Source: Litomosoides sigmodontis (Eukaryota; Nematoda; Chromadorea; Rhabditida; Onchocercidae). Taken from it: a stretch of DNA of 64,000 bases. The stretch is from the NCBI GenBank assembly GCA_963070105.1, contig OY718807.1, positions 4,313,001-4,377,000 on the forward strand, in the 5' to 3' direction. Both the position numbers and the translations under genes were made by a program. Below the pieces are notes generated by a model. The model saw only the letters and a program-made list of their open reading frames with translations, was not told the origin of the DNA and searched no databases. This document shows positions 53,025 to 64,000 of this stretch, in pieces (position 1 is the stretch's first letter; the number at the start of each line of letters is the position of its first letter).

Positions 53025-56000
53025 GCTAAATTTGTCTGAAGGATTAGTTTGCCAGCAGAGAAAATCGGTAAATGCTTTCGTACTTGTTACAAATTGAAAT
53101 TTAATTCTGTAGTGCTATTCTTATCCTGCGAATTCTTATTTTATAACTATAGATTTTTTTTACGAATAAAACTTTAGCAAAACCCAGGCTACAAATCGAA
53201 ATTCAACCGTACAGTTCTTTTTTGAAAATTATTTTATAGTGATAGCAGTATCAGTAGCAACCTTATCGTAATTTCAGATTGAGAGACAGTTAGAAGGTGG
53301 TAGAACAGCGAAAGTTGAAACACCAATAGTATCAGCGGGGAGAAAATGTACGTTTATTCCTAAATATTATTGCCGAATAAAGGATTTGCCATTTTTGAAA
53401 TTTCTTTTTTTTTTAAATTATGGACAATTTTCAATTAGTTTCAGACTTTGTCGATAAATCAGTTGGCGAGCGTTCATTAGCATTGGATCCGCATAGCACG
53501 TCAATGGTTGGTTTTTTACGAAACCAATTTAAAATTTTGATTTGTATTGGACGTAAGTTTTAATTAATGAATTATGAAGAACTTAAATACTTTTATAAAT
53601 TAAGATAGTATAAGTTCGATATTTCTTAAAATTACATCGGAATAAACAATGACCTGAGTAATTTTTTGTCATATAACAAAAAAATGACGAAGTGCTTATT
53701 TTTATTTAAATTCCATTCTTTATAAGAAATGAATTATTGCTGTAAAAATGCAACATTAGCAGTCTAGTTTAAGTCAAAATAGGGCGTCATGTCTTAAGCT
53801 TAATTAATGGGCTAATGAATTGACAATCCAAGTACTGTGTGCGTAATATGAGAACAAAATGCTGGATGAAATTTCCTTACCGATTAGTTTTATTTCTTCT
53901 CCATATTTTGTAATCTGATGAAAGTACTAATTAAATATTTATCTGTGAACGTATTCGTAAATGAGTTCTTTAAGGTGAAGCAACAAAATGCATTGCTAAA
54001 AGCGAAAAAAATCACTGATACGATATTATCGAATATGAAAGGTACATTGTGTACAATTAAAATTAAAACAACTAAAGCATTAAAACAAATGCAACTAAGT
54101 GTAAAACAACAAGAATGCTTCTTCAAGATGCATTTAAAATTTTGATGGTATAATTTACGCTCAAATAGCGGACATTTTAAAGCAGATATTTGAACAAAGT
54201 ACCAAATAATATAAGATTTCTGCAAAAGTTCTATCGCTTGCTTTTGGCTTTCACTGACATACATATACATATTTTAATACATTTTATTATGCGTGAAGTT
54301 TCACCTACCATTACTTAATGAAAAAAGAATGTAGCAGCTGCTACTTGTGACTTATGTGGAAGTTTACAAATAGAATTTCCATATCCTACTCGTAACTACC
54401 GTATTCATTGATAAATGAAATTATCTGAAGAGCCGATAAGAGTTCACACAATGATGCGCGTTAATCAAACACACACGGGTAAAATGCATTTGGAACACAA
54501 AATCGAACTCACTGGAAATGATGGAAAGATTCGGAAACGTGAACTTACATTGCTGCAGCCGAGGACAATGCATTCGGTGCCGACCAATGTGAGCTTCATG
54601 TTATTATTGCATTTAATTAAAGCGCTCTAATAACATGGAAAAGCGTTAGTTTTAAACAAGCAATTGTGAATTGCTAGTTTTGAGAGCTACTACATTGAGA
54701 ATGATTCTAATAAACAATAAATGAAGTTAGAGTTAGGTGAAAAGGTGGGGCTAAATTTGTGTGGAACATTTCAAATGAAAAAAAGTGAGCTCATTTATAG
54801 ATTTTATGAACTGTTGAATTGAGAGTTAAGAGTTGCGTGTTTTGCAGAAGGATGGACCGAGAAATAAATTGATTGTGTATGCATGTGATGGTTATTTGCT
54901 TCTAATTAGGGCAATTGAGCTTGCAGTAACGAAAAGAAACGTCCCTCCGGGCGTCACGCATGACGAAACTCGAATTTATGGCTGTGACAGTGTTACGGCC
55001 AACAGTGGTACTGTTGCCTGCTTTGAAACTTTTCTTCCAAATGAATTTTTTTTTTAATTTGCATTATATTATTTATCCAAATCGTTCACGTCAACTGGAT
55101 TTCTGGAGGCATTTAAATCATAAGTGAACAAATTATAAATGAAATTTGAGAAAGATAATAAAAGTCAGCTATCTTAGGGATATTCATTTTCGGTATTCTT
55201 AACTTGGCGTCCATAATTTATCTACTGATTTCCGATGTTAAGTTTTAAGAGAATTAAAATGGTCTAACTAAGTGGTACGTTATTAAGCAACTTTTGCTTC
55301 AGTATCGAAATCCATCAGCAACGCAAAAAAGACTAGTAAAACAGAGCTGATGCAACATTTTTATGACCCAACTTACGCGAAATGCTGTAATAAGATAATA
55401 CTTACAAAAGACGGAAAATACAAAGTGATTGATTCGGTCGAATTAAGATGCAATGAAAGTATGAGAGAACCTGATAAAGTAAGTCTGACTAACCAAACTG
55501 CTTAGGCTTTTTCCCTTCAAAATTCCTCCTTCTCACCAATGTTTCTTACTCCACTTTATTTCCAAATCTTCCAAACTTTGATTTAACTTTATCCTTATGC
55601 GAGAAATGAGACATTTTATTGGAATTTCATTCGGCATTGTGGGAGTCATGACTACTAGAGTAAACGTGAGAAATAAGTGCTAGGTGCAAGTAGCAAATGA
55701 ACGAAATTATGAAAGTGTTTGCCAGAAACTAATTCCCACATCTAATGGACATCGCGGTAACGAAGGCATAAAGTCAGCTGAAGTTAAAGCTTGTAACTTC
55801 AATCAATTGGTTGGCTATGGCAAAGGATTGTTAAGTATAGAAACTGCTTTGGAACTATCAGTAGCGGCAAAATTAAAGGTTTTTAGTTACAAAAACCGTA
55901 AGGAATTTTTATAATTTTAAATTGATATTTCTGCTCATTTTTCATACAGCTTCAGCTCAGGCAGATTCCGTTTTGGAAAATGTTGCAATTATATGTGAGG

Positions 56001-58443
56001 TTTTGTGTGAGGCATGTAATGCTTAAATTTCTGTATTTTTCCGAACAAGTCGTATGCATGGTACGAGACATGTGATTATACCACTGACATATATGACAGC
56101 TATCCCGGGTCTTTATTATCCAGGTTGATCTTTTCAAATCTCTTTTTTCGAAATCCTCCTTTTCAACTGTTGAGTTCTCCTCAAAGATGCTTTCATCTCT
56201 TTTTGATAATTGAAGAAATAAAGTGCCTTCCAATTCTCCATATCTTTTCCTCAAACTATTTTAGTGAATCATGGAACAGTGGAGATACGGTTATGTTAGC
56301 ATGTAGCACTAGATGGCTTTCTAGTCAAGCTCAAGTTAAAGTAAAAAGCTAAAACTAGCAAGAATGTTCGTCATCATTTCCTCACTCGTACATGTACGAA
56401 AGAATAAGCTTAGACGATTGATTAAAATTTGGAGAAATTTCCATGTTCAATTTTTCTACAGTTCTAAGATTTTAGTGATTTATCATCACGAGAGCTATTG
56501 CAACAGTCAAAGGCTACAGCAATGCAGCAAGTGAATCTGAAAACTGCCAAACGAAGTGATCAGTCCCCCCCGAAGTCCGGTTAGAAGTGTCTCTTCTCAT
56601 AAATCAATCATATTAAAGGTCTGATGAATCACTTGCGCACTAAAGATCATTAATTTTGCAGGGTTAAGTGACACATCAGCTGGTGGTGGCAGCGAATCAG
56701 GCAGTGGTAAGTATTCCTCGACGTTTTTACTGCGTTAATTGAGTTATCACCAACGGTATTGCTCTTTGTCAGTTCCGAATAATATTTCAGACCATTCGCC
56801 AGATCGATCCGGCGAATCTGGCTCCGGCAGGTAAGCGTGCATTTTTTCCTGAGACAAAATGCTTTTACATAACCGACTGAATTAATTATGCGTTACGAAT
56901 GAGAGTAATCAACACTGATTGATTTTGCTTCAGCGTCCGTGAGAATTCTCCAACCACTGCCGTTCATAAGGATTCGTCGTTGAACACTGCTATTTCACCT
57001 ACAAATGGTATTCTTATGTCATTCGTGCAAGTCTTTTGAAATCGTTTTTCAACTTTTTGAATTACAAGTAACCTAATAACAAGTCTTTTATGATTTATAA
57101 TAATGGTAGTCATAAGGTCCTTTAATATCTTCAATCCTTAAAAAGCCTTACAAAAGCTGTTTTAACCTTAACTTAGCTTTATTATTTTGCGATCTTTATA
57201 AGTGGTACCATTTTGTAATATCTACTGTTAAAATTTCCAGAATTACTATTTCGTTTTTTATATTTTTTACTTTTGAAATTTTTGCTGGTTGTTATTCATA
57301 TAAATTTTTTTGCCCATCACGAAAGCTTTATCTCTGAAACCACGAATTATCTTTATAGAAGCACTATTTCTTAGATTTGCTACACGGATATCCAGATGAT
57401 ATTTGCTGTTCAAAATCAGCAAGCATCTGGAGGAAGCCATCTGGGGTTTTGCTGCAACCAAAGCTGCTAGGAACCACGTAATTTTTTAATGTTTATAGAA
57501 TTAACAGATGTTTATACGATTTTGCTTCTGAACTGAGAGCTAAGGTAGAATGTCTTCATTTTTTAAATCAAATGGCTCAAGTTAAAAGCTAGAAATTCAT
57601 CGCATAAATCAAATATTTAGTAAAAAGGTTTCTGTTTAGAGTTTACAAGTATTTTTCGGAAAATTTTTTGAGGACAATTTTGTTAATGCATCTTAGAAGT
57701 TTAATTTTCACCATTCTCAGTGTGAATTTTAAACTAAATTTGTTAATTATCGATTTGGTTGTATTGCAGGCGAGTTGAAAAACCAAAGTCGGAAACTTGT
57801 AAACCAGCATCATTCGGTTCTCAACGGCGCATTTTTTATGCAACAGATGATACTACACAATTGAGTTTTAGTGCAGAGATGCTTTCACCGAATGCGCCAA
57901 CAGTGAGTTTTATTACGAAATAGTGAATTCATTGAAATGTTAAATGCACACAGCAACCTGAAACGCGGTAGTTAGGAATTATAATTGGTTTTCCTTTCGC
58001 TAAAAAGATTATCTATTGATTGATGCTTAATTCAAGTTCATTATTGGGACCACAGATTGTTTCTCATATTTTTTATAGGCAACAAATGCTGAATTGGAAG
58101 ATGGTACAGATGAAATTACCATTTTCTTATCCGACAAGGATGGACTGAATGTAATCTATCATTTATCTGTTGCTACTGTTTAAATGCATAACTCGTCTCC
58201 TTTCATTTCATGTGAAATTTGAACTATTCGTATCATGCAGTGAACTGTTGCTGTTAGCACGTTTCGAGAATCACTTATTAATGATCGGCACGATAGTGCA
58301 AATCCATATCATAGCATTTACAGATAGCGATAACAGCCGATGTTGGTATAAATGTTGTCGATGAAAATGGCTCGAAAAGAAAAATGAAGTGTGTTAGAAA
58401 TCGAAAAATTTGCATTGATGGTCAAATTGTTTATGAAGATTGA
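53025..58443 (+). CDS. Multi-exon gene of uncertain family; weak FKBP15-like resemblance (about 582 aa seen, 5' incomplete)
   Basis: Exons: 53025-53067, 53278-53347, 53445-53552, 54431-54588, 54848-55007, 55303-55478, 55684-55878, 55950-55994, 56050-56123, 56265-56294, 56476-56579, 56662-56706, 56791-56830, 56934-57007, 57375-57477, 57770-57902, 58079-58150, 58324-58443. All joins hold one frame. The donor after 56294 was chosen because extending to 56340 breaks the frame. The N-terminal half has [13 protein letters not shown], then QPIRVH and [20 protein letters not shown]. These weakly recall the WH1-like domain of FKBP15 (ILLYIS, QQPVTVARIHV). KVIDSVEL and [15 protein letters not shown] could be a degenerate FKBP fold. 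The C-terminal half is Ser/Gly/Asp-rich ([18 protein letters not shown]) and ends [17 protein letters not shown] cannot assign a function. The exon chain itself is convincing, the family is not. Confidence 0.62.
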
Positions 58444-58649
58444 CTTCTGCCAAATTTTCATAATTTACACTTTTCTTTCCTGGAAAGCACGAAGCAAATC
58501 TCGAGTTTAGAAAAGGAACGAAATTTCAATGAAATAATATTTGTTAACGTCCGTTCGTGCAACACCGAGTGTAAAGATGATAGGAAGACTATTGTCACCC
58601 CCATTTACTTGCACTATGCGTAGGATGGAATTTTCAAGAGTTTGCTTTG

Positions 58650-58655
58650 AATAAA
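58650..58655 (+). terminator. Poly(A) signal AATAAA, 207 bp after stop
   Basis: Canonical hexamer downstream of the gene ending at 58443. Confidence 0.5.
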
Positions 58656-60571
58656 ACTAAAATGAAGTTTGATCAAGTCCAGTTGCATTGTAACGTAACG
58701 ATGACAGTGTGAGTGAAGTCAGTTTCAATCACAAACTATAGAATGAATTTCATCAGATTAAAAGTGACGAATTTTTTTCCCTGCTCGATCGTCCTCAGTG
58801 CGTGTGGATGGATAGTGACCGAGTAATGTATTGTGGTAACGTAGTGTCGGCGTTACTTATGTTGTTGGTTATGAAAGGGGACGACGACGCTTCGCACACT
58901 CTCCGATCGCTATTAATCATCCACCCTGATGTTGTTATTTTCCTCTCAGCGCACTTTCTCTTTCTAATAATTTCCACTCTCCTGTATTTAACCCATCTGT
59001 GCGCACTCAAATATTAATTCATTTTTAATTCTTCTGCTGAATTATTATTTCAATTTGCCAGAAACTATCGAAAAGCAATTACGTACGTCACACACGAGTT
59101 AGATAACTTAAATTTCAATTGCATAATCAAGGGGGCACAACAAAGTGAGCTTCAGAAATGCTTTTATCGGGAAAATTCCCGTCTAATTTATTTCAATGTC
59201 ATAGTTGAATGCATGCAAGAACCATTTTGAAGATTGTTTAGAAATGAAACTTTTTCGAAAATTTGGGCGGGTTTGAGGGACACTCATCATCCTTCTGTTA
59301 CTGCAAGAAACAAAAAAGGTAAGGAATTCTTGTCTATTGTTAAGTGTTGCGTACACCTGTCATTGCAAAAATTTTAATGAAGGAAATTGTTGAAAATGAA
59401 ATTCATGCGCCCACTCAAGCTTTATGTTCAAGCTTTAGAAAAATTTCAGATTCGACTATTTCGCAAGTTTAGCAGTGTTTGGAATGCTTACGCTTCACCG
59501 TTATGGCTTCCTGCCACCACATTCTTTAATTTGATCTAAATTTGCTGAAAATATTATTATCGATTCTAGTTACCAAATTAGAATTTCGGAAATAATTATT
59601 TCTATCAAAGATAGTTTGTGAAGAGGAATCCTCTCAAATTTTCCGGCGGAGAGTTCTCTGTTTTGCACAGGTTATAACCAGTATTTCTGGAATATATGGC
59701 AATTATTTCATTTCTTGATCTCTGATAATATCGGCTCAGCACAAGTGGAATTAGCGCCTGACCGAAAATCCATGCGCTGCAGAAATCATATTTGATAATT
59801 ATTGCAGGTGACAGTCGTGTCACTCTCCTCCTGCTGTCACTAATTGAGAATTCACTTTTCATTCACTCCTCTAATCTTCCTGTTTTCATTTCACATGTTT
59901 GACTTAAAATGACATTTCGCACGATAGATGCGTGTGGCATTCAGACAATACATCATTTTTATTCATACCAATTAGTAGTTTACATGCTGTTGAAACGTTT
60001 AACGTGTATTTTAGCAACACATTCTGCTAATTTGAATAGTTATTAGAATCAAAAGTCTGGCAGATCTCAACGAACACTTTGCGAAGCGGACCTTTTGATG
60101 TATTCTCATTTATCTTTCAAATTCGTACATATTTCGATTGAAAGAATTGTTTTGGTAGACGAGAATTTACAAAGTCTAATTGATTACGTTGTTTTCCGAT
60201 GCGTGGACTGCTTCAAATTTAACGCCAACCAGGCATTTATTAAGGCTTTATGATTACGGCAAATGTCACACTAATTGCTCGCAATAATTCTCGCTCATTC
60301 CGAATTGGTTGCCTTTGCACTTTTACCGTATTCGTTTTAGCTTTGTCACATTGTTTTAATTGAAAGGACGGAAAATGTTGACAAAAGTGATTCTGCTCTG
60401 CGGGAATATTAGAAGTGATCAATGCAGGAAGCTATGCTAGTTCAACTGATAGTTTCAGTGGTCAGTTAATTAGGTGATAGATTGATGGTTCTGGGATGAG
60501 TTAATTAAAATTGATAGAAACAAGGAAAAGTTCAATAACGCGTAGAGTTGAAAGAATAAAAGATTCTTGAA

Positions 60572-60617
60572 ATAGTGCGCTGCTGCAGTCTCACCACCAG
60601 CGGCAGCAGCGCATTGT
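60572..60617. repeat. GC-rich hairpin with 11-bp perfect arms
   Basis: TGCGCTGCTGC (60576-60586) pairs with GCAGCAGCGCA (60603-60613) around a 16-nt loop. Up to four more pairs, including G-U wobbles, extend the base of the stem. Confidence 0.85.
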
Positions 60618-60629
60618 AGTTGCGATTAC

Positions 60630-60641
60630 AGAGAGCTCTCT
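60630..60641. repeat. 12-bp palindrome AGAGAGCTCTCT
   Basis: Perfect palindrome of GA/CT character, 13 bp after the hairpin. Continues into TCTCTC. Confidence 0.85.
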
Positions 60642-63185
60642 CTCTCACCGCTCGGGAGGAACACCTCTGAATTTGGGTCGTCTTGGCGGCTACTGCACTT
60701 CCATTTCTCTCTTAGCCACTTTCTGTTCCAAGTCTATTTGATCCTTTCGTGTGACGGCGATCTTTCTTCTTCCCCGCTCCTCCATTTCACACAATTTCAT
60801 TTAACGAAACTAGAAATAATTCGAAGAGGATAAGGTGATGACGATGATAAGAGATTCTATGATTCGATTGATTTTAACTGCTCCATAAAGTTAGTTTCGG
60901 ACATTTCCGCATTTTTAGTTAAACTTTCTTGACATTGCTTTCTTCAATTCATCGCTTTCTTCAATTTGTGCATATTCTCTTATTCGAAACGATCAAATTT
61001 CAATTCTTCCCAACCATCTTTGAACTAAACTTTCTTCATTCTTTCAATTATAAATTTCCGATAGTAAATTCCCACAAGATGATAAAGCAACTAATAATAT
61101 TTGAAACCATCAATGCCATCACATTATTTTCCTTCATTCGCTCTGCGAATGCTCACGAAGAACGGTTTTTGCATGTCTTATTGTATTCTTAAAATTATTA
61201 CAAAAAACAGGTAAAATATATTTGACGAGCAGTTTTACAATGAGTTATTACAGTTAATAATTAAAGATGCGTTTTTTTTTTCATTTCACCGTGACTACGA
61301 TGTTTTGTTGCTCGAAATTTGTTAATGCTGAATTAGAGTGTTTACATTAAGCAAATGAAATTAAATTCATTTATTTCATAATCGAAGAAAGATAGCGACG
61401 AAGACAGTTTTTACCAAAAATAGAAAAAGGAAATGCGTGAAGTTTTTTCTGCTCAAAAATTGGACGCATTTTTGTTAGTTTGTAAAAATTGCTCAGTGCA
61501 AAAAGCATGCTAAGACCAATGCCAGCACCGCTCGCCTCTGTACCAACCGAACCGCAGCAAGCGCGATAGCACCCTGTCTGGTTGGTAGCACAACGTACAA
61601 CCCTTCCACTGCAACATACATCACTGCAGGGGACGTTAACGTTAACGTAACGGTAGCACAGGTATAGGTATCAGCAACAACACCATAAAAGTTTTCTTCT
61701 GATCATGCATGTTCCTCTTCTGAACTCTCCTCTTTCTTTTTTTTTGAATAACTTTCTTCCATTTTGATTACATCATTGGTTTGCTTAATGTTAGTTCACT
61801 TTTTGAATCGAAGTAGAACTTCGAACTTATTAGAGATGAAATGTCTTGAAAGAGGAATGCTATTCTTGATTAATTTGAATTCAAGTTTATTTTTTAATTA
61901 CTTTCCACAAGCACGTTCATATTTTTGTTTTGATGCGGACATCCACGCATACACATGCACACATGAACGCGTGCCGCACATGCATATGCATGCATTTCTC
62001 GTAAAAAAATATTCCAAATATAATTTAGAAAACGAAGAACTTGCTTCACTTGACCTGAGCGAGTTTCGTTTCTTTTTTAATGGCCACAGCTCACTTGACC
62101 TAAATCAGTTCCTTTTTATTGATCGATGATATTTTTCCGATGTTTTTCAGACATCGTTGTGCAAGCGTAGTTTATGAAGAGACGCCTTTCTGCTACTACC
62201 TAAATTGTATGCCTACGTAATGTGAAGCATGAAGGGAAGCGTAATCCCTTGCACCACCATAGCATTGTTGATCAGAGAACATTATGGTTGGTTATTGATG
62301 TAAAAATATAAGTTATTTCATTTGTTTCCCATCAACAATTTAATAAAATCGTTTCAGCTATCTCATTCAGTCAGTTATTTCATTTTGATCCTTTTTTTGG
62401 AGTAAAATGTAAACTAAATTAGCTAGCTTATGGCTAACTTCAATCTCTCTAGCTCATCAGCTAATCATTGCTCCACTACCCAGTGAAATAGACTAATTAA
62501 ATTCACGTGAAATAATTCATAGTGCATAGAGATAATTATTTTTTTTCCCCAATCGCTTTTTTGTTACCTCATGATCTTTGCGTACCGTAACTTGATGTGG
62601 CACATCTGCTACGGTATTATCCGCACAGCACACGCACAATACAAAAATTTCTTATGCCAGATTTTTTGCAAGATTTAGTACTTTAAGTAATCATTTTGTG
62701 CGCAGCAACAAATGTTATACTTCCTGCATTAAGAGGCACAAGACGACTACTTATATTTTATCAAATTTGTGAAGTTTGATGAGCTTCTTTTTGGATTTTA
62801 AAGTTTTATCAGACTTTTGTTATTGATTTTTGTAATTTTAACTGTTATTATTTACACGAAAACAGAAGTGACTAAAAGCAAAAGTTTTCAATTTTTTGCA
62901 GGTCCGTTAAATTCCTCTTTATGTTGAACCATTGTTTGTCCGTAGGATGACAAAAAACAAATAATCATAGTTAATGATAGAGTTGGGCGTGTGGAATTCA
63001 GCTTCAATCATAAATTTGGTTTTTCTCATCACTTCTTGATTATCTGTTAATAACAAATGACTGTGCCGAACTTGAATTCAAACGCATGCACGGAATATCT
63101 CATTACTGATATCGGTCGTTCACGTGTGAGGATTTTATCCAGTAATTAGCAAACTGATTTTGAGAGCATTTATTGGCAGTAGTGA

Positions 63186-63881
63186 ATGGGTGAGATTGAG
63201 GAGCCGGTGCGGAAAAGCACACCTCCACCACCATACAGCCCTGAAAGGCCACCGCCACCCTATTCAGTGATGATTAATGTAAGATTGGCCGATTTGAATG
63301 TGAATGAAATCATGGAAAAAGAAGAGTGTAATGCGCCTCATCTTCCATGTACACCATATTCAAGCGGATCCGTTACCTCTACTGTCCATCCGCGGCTGAC
63401 TTCTGCTTCAACTGCTGTTATTGGCACATCAGAAGGTATCAATCCAGCTTCCGGTAAGTTAGTTCAATTGTGAGAACTTTCGGGAATATTATCAAGCAAT
63501 AAGTGTGCTGAGAAGGAAAATTGAAAATCACTCATTTTTAATTGCAGATTTTAAAGATAAGCTTTTTTGAGGACAAGGCTCCCTTATTGCTTCCTCAGAA
63601 CAAAACAAAAACACATATAAGTACATCAGCTATTCATTCTAAGTTTTTTGAAATTTTGTTAAATTATACAATTAGGTTCAACGAATTGAATTGGAATGAA
63701 TTCCAGCACGTCAAAGTTAAACATCTCATTTCATGCTTTAAAATGCTATGTTTTAATTTGAGCTAACTTCAATTAACCAAACATTTCAGGACCAAGCAGT
63801 GCATCATTTGCAATTGCAAACTATACTGTTAAGATGGCAGCAACAGCGGAATCACACGATGAATTTTGTCCTAAATGTCAG
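63186..63881 (+). CDS. PPxY-rich, CxxC-containing protein, probably LITAF-like (N-terminal part)
   Basis: Exon 1 is 63186-63453, starting at an ATG. Exon 2 is 63790-63881, ending at a GTATTG donor. The join is in phase and the gene runs off the right edge, giving 120 visible codons. Residues 12-32 hold two PPPPYS motifs, TPPPPYSPERPPPPYSV, classic NEDD4-type WW-domain ligands. A Ser/Thr-rich linker follows, and exon 2 ends DEFCPKCQ, which fits the first CxxC half-knuckle that opens the LITAF (SIMPLE) zinc-ribbon membrane domain. PPxY motifs followed by a C-terminal CxxC domain is the usual LITAF layout on late endosomes and lysosomes. The hydrophobic core and the second CxxC lie outside the window, so the family call is inference. 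Confidence 0.5.
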
Positions 63882-64000
63882 GTATTGTTTTGGAAGCGTT
63901 TTAATTTTTGGTATGATTAGAGTAAGACTGATAGAGCGAGTTCAGTAATAGAAAAAGTTGACATGTTTTAATTAAAGATTGTGACATACCTATTGTTTTT

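Larger units (their letters stand above)
58656..63185. other. Intergenic region, about 4.5 kb
   Basis: No supported exon. An open plus-strand frame at 61764-62129 has random composition. A GC-richer island at about 60570-60780 holds a strong hairpin and a 12-bp palindrome, listed separately, and may be a promoter or 5' leader of the next gene. Another GC-richer patch lies at about 61510-61680 and includes tandem GTTAAC units. Confidence 0.5.

Noticed and set aside
53890..54270. 126-codon antisense open frame with hydrophobic stretches, and a Lys-rich sense frame inside it
   Set aside because: It lies in an intron of the plus-strand gene between exons that join in phase, has no recognisable domain, and AT-rich DNA yields such hydrophobic frames by chance.
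61524..61592. Short inverted repeat TACCAACC/GGTTGGTA
   Set aside because: Only eight pairs with a long loop and no extension; too weak to claim an RNA structure.
61764..62129. 121-codon plus-strand open frame
   Set aside because: Random composition, no splice context and no domain. A local ATGCAT/CACA-rich patch explains the His/Met-rich middle.

Overview
This is a eukaryotic window and most probably comes from a nematode. The DNA is AT-rich. Genes are split into many short exons (30-280 nt), introns end in TTTCAG or TTTTAG, and most exon joins fit a single reading frame. The gene content includes a Crumbs-3-type mini-Crumbs and an integrin-beta-like gene. The intron style and long intergenic stretches would suit a clade III (filarial or spirurid) worm, but the sequence does not prove a genus. 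All gene models were built by eye from open frames, splice consensus and remembered family sequences, so exon ends may be a few bases off.

Layout: (1) 1-3769, minus strand: a FERM/FERM-adjacent protein of the FARP/FRMD7 type, continuing past the left edge, with 5' exons not found. (2) 3770-18985: about 15 kb with no convincing exon, carrying GA/CT tracts and a long TG microsatellite. (3) 18986-19220: an orphan coding-like stretch, then 19471-23002, plus strand: a 12-TM major-facilitator transporter of the SLC18B1 type. (4) 23.1-32.1 kb: intergenic, with several inverted repeats and a TG array. (5) 32152-37276, plus strand: an integrin-beta-like gene with PSI, hybrid and four I-EGF modules but no betaI domain. 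It ends in an acidic linker and a GPI-signal-like tail. A (TA)~79 array lies 170 bp past its poly(A) signal. (6) 43940-44793, plus strand: a 90-aa Crumbs-3 homologue. It is tail-to-tail with (7) 46592-51142, minus strand: the TFIIH p62 subunit (GTF2H1). That gene is head-to-head with (8) 53025-58443, plus strand: an 18-exon gene I cannot firmly name, with weak resemblance to the N-terminal half of FKBP15. (9) 58.7-63.2 kb: intergenic, with a GC-rich hairpin near 60.6 kb. (10) 63186 to the window edge, plus strand: the 5' part of a PPxY-rich, CxxC-containing protein, probably LITAF-like.

The genes do not form a pathway and no operon is evident. Three of them concern the cell cortex or adhesion (FERM protein, integrin-beta-like protein, Crumbs-3). 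The rest are a transporter, a general transcription/repair factor and two poorly defined proteins. The most notable item is the integrin-beta-like gene: its ligand-binding betaI domain is absent and the hybrid-domain halves are joined within one exon.
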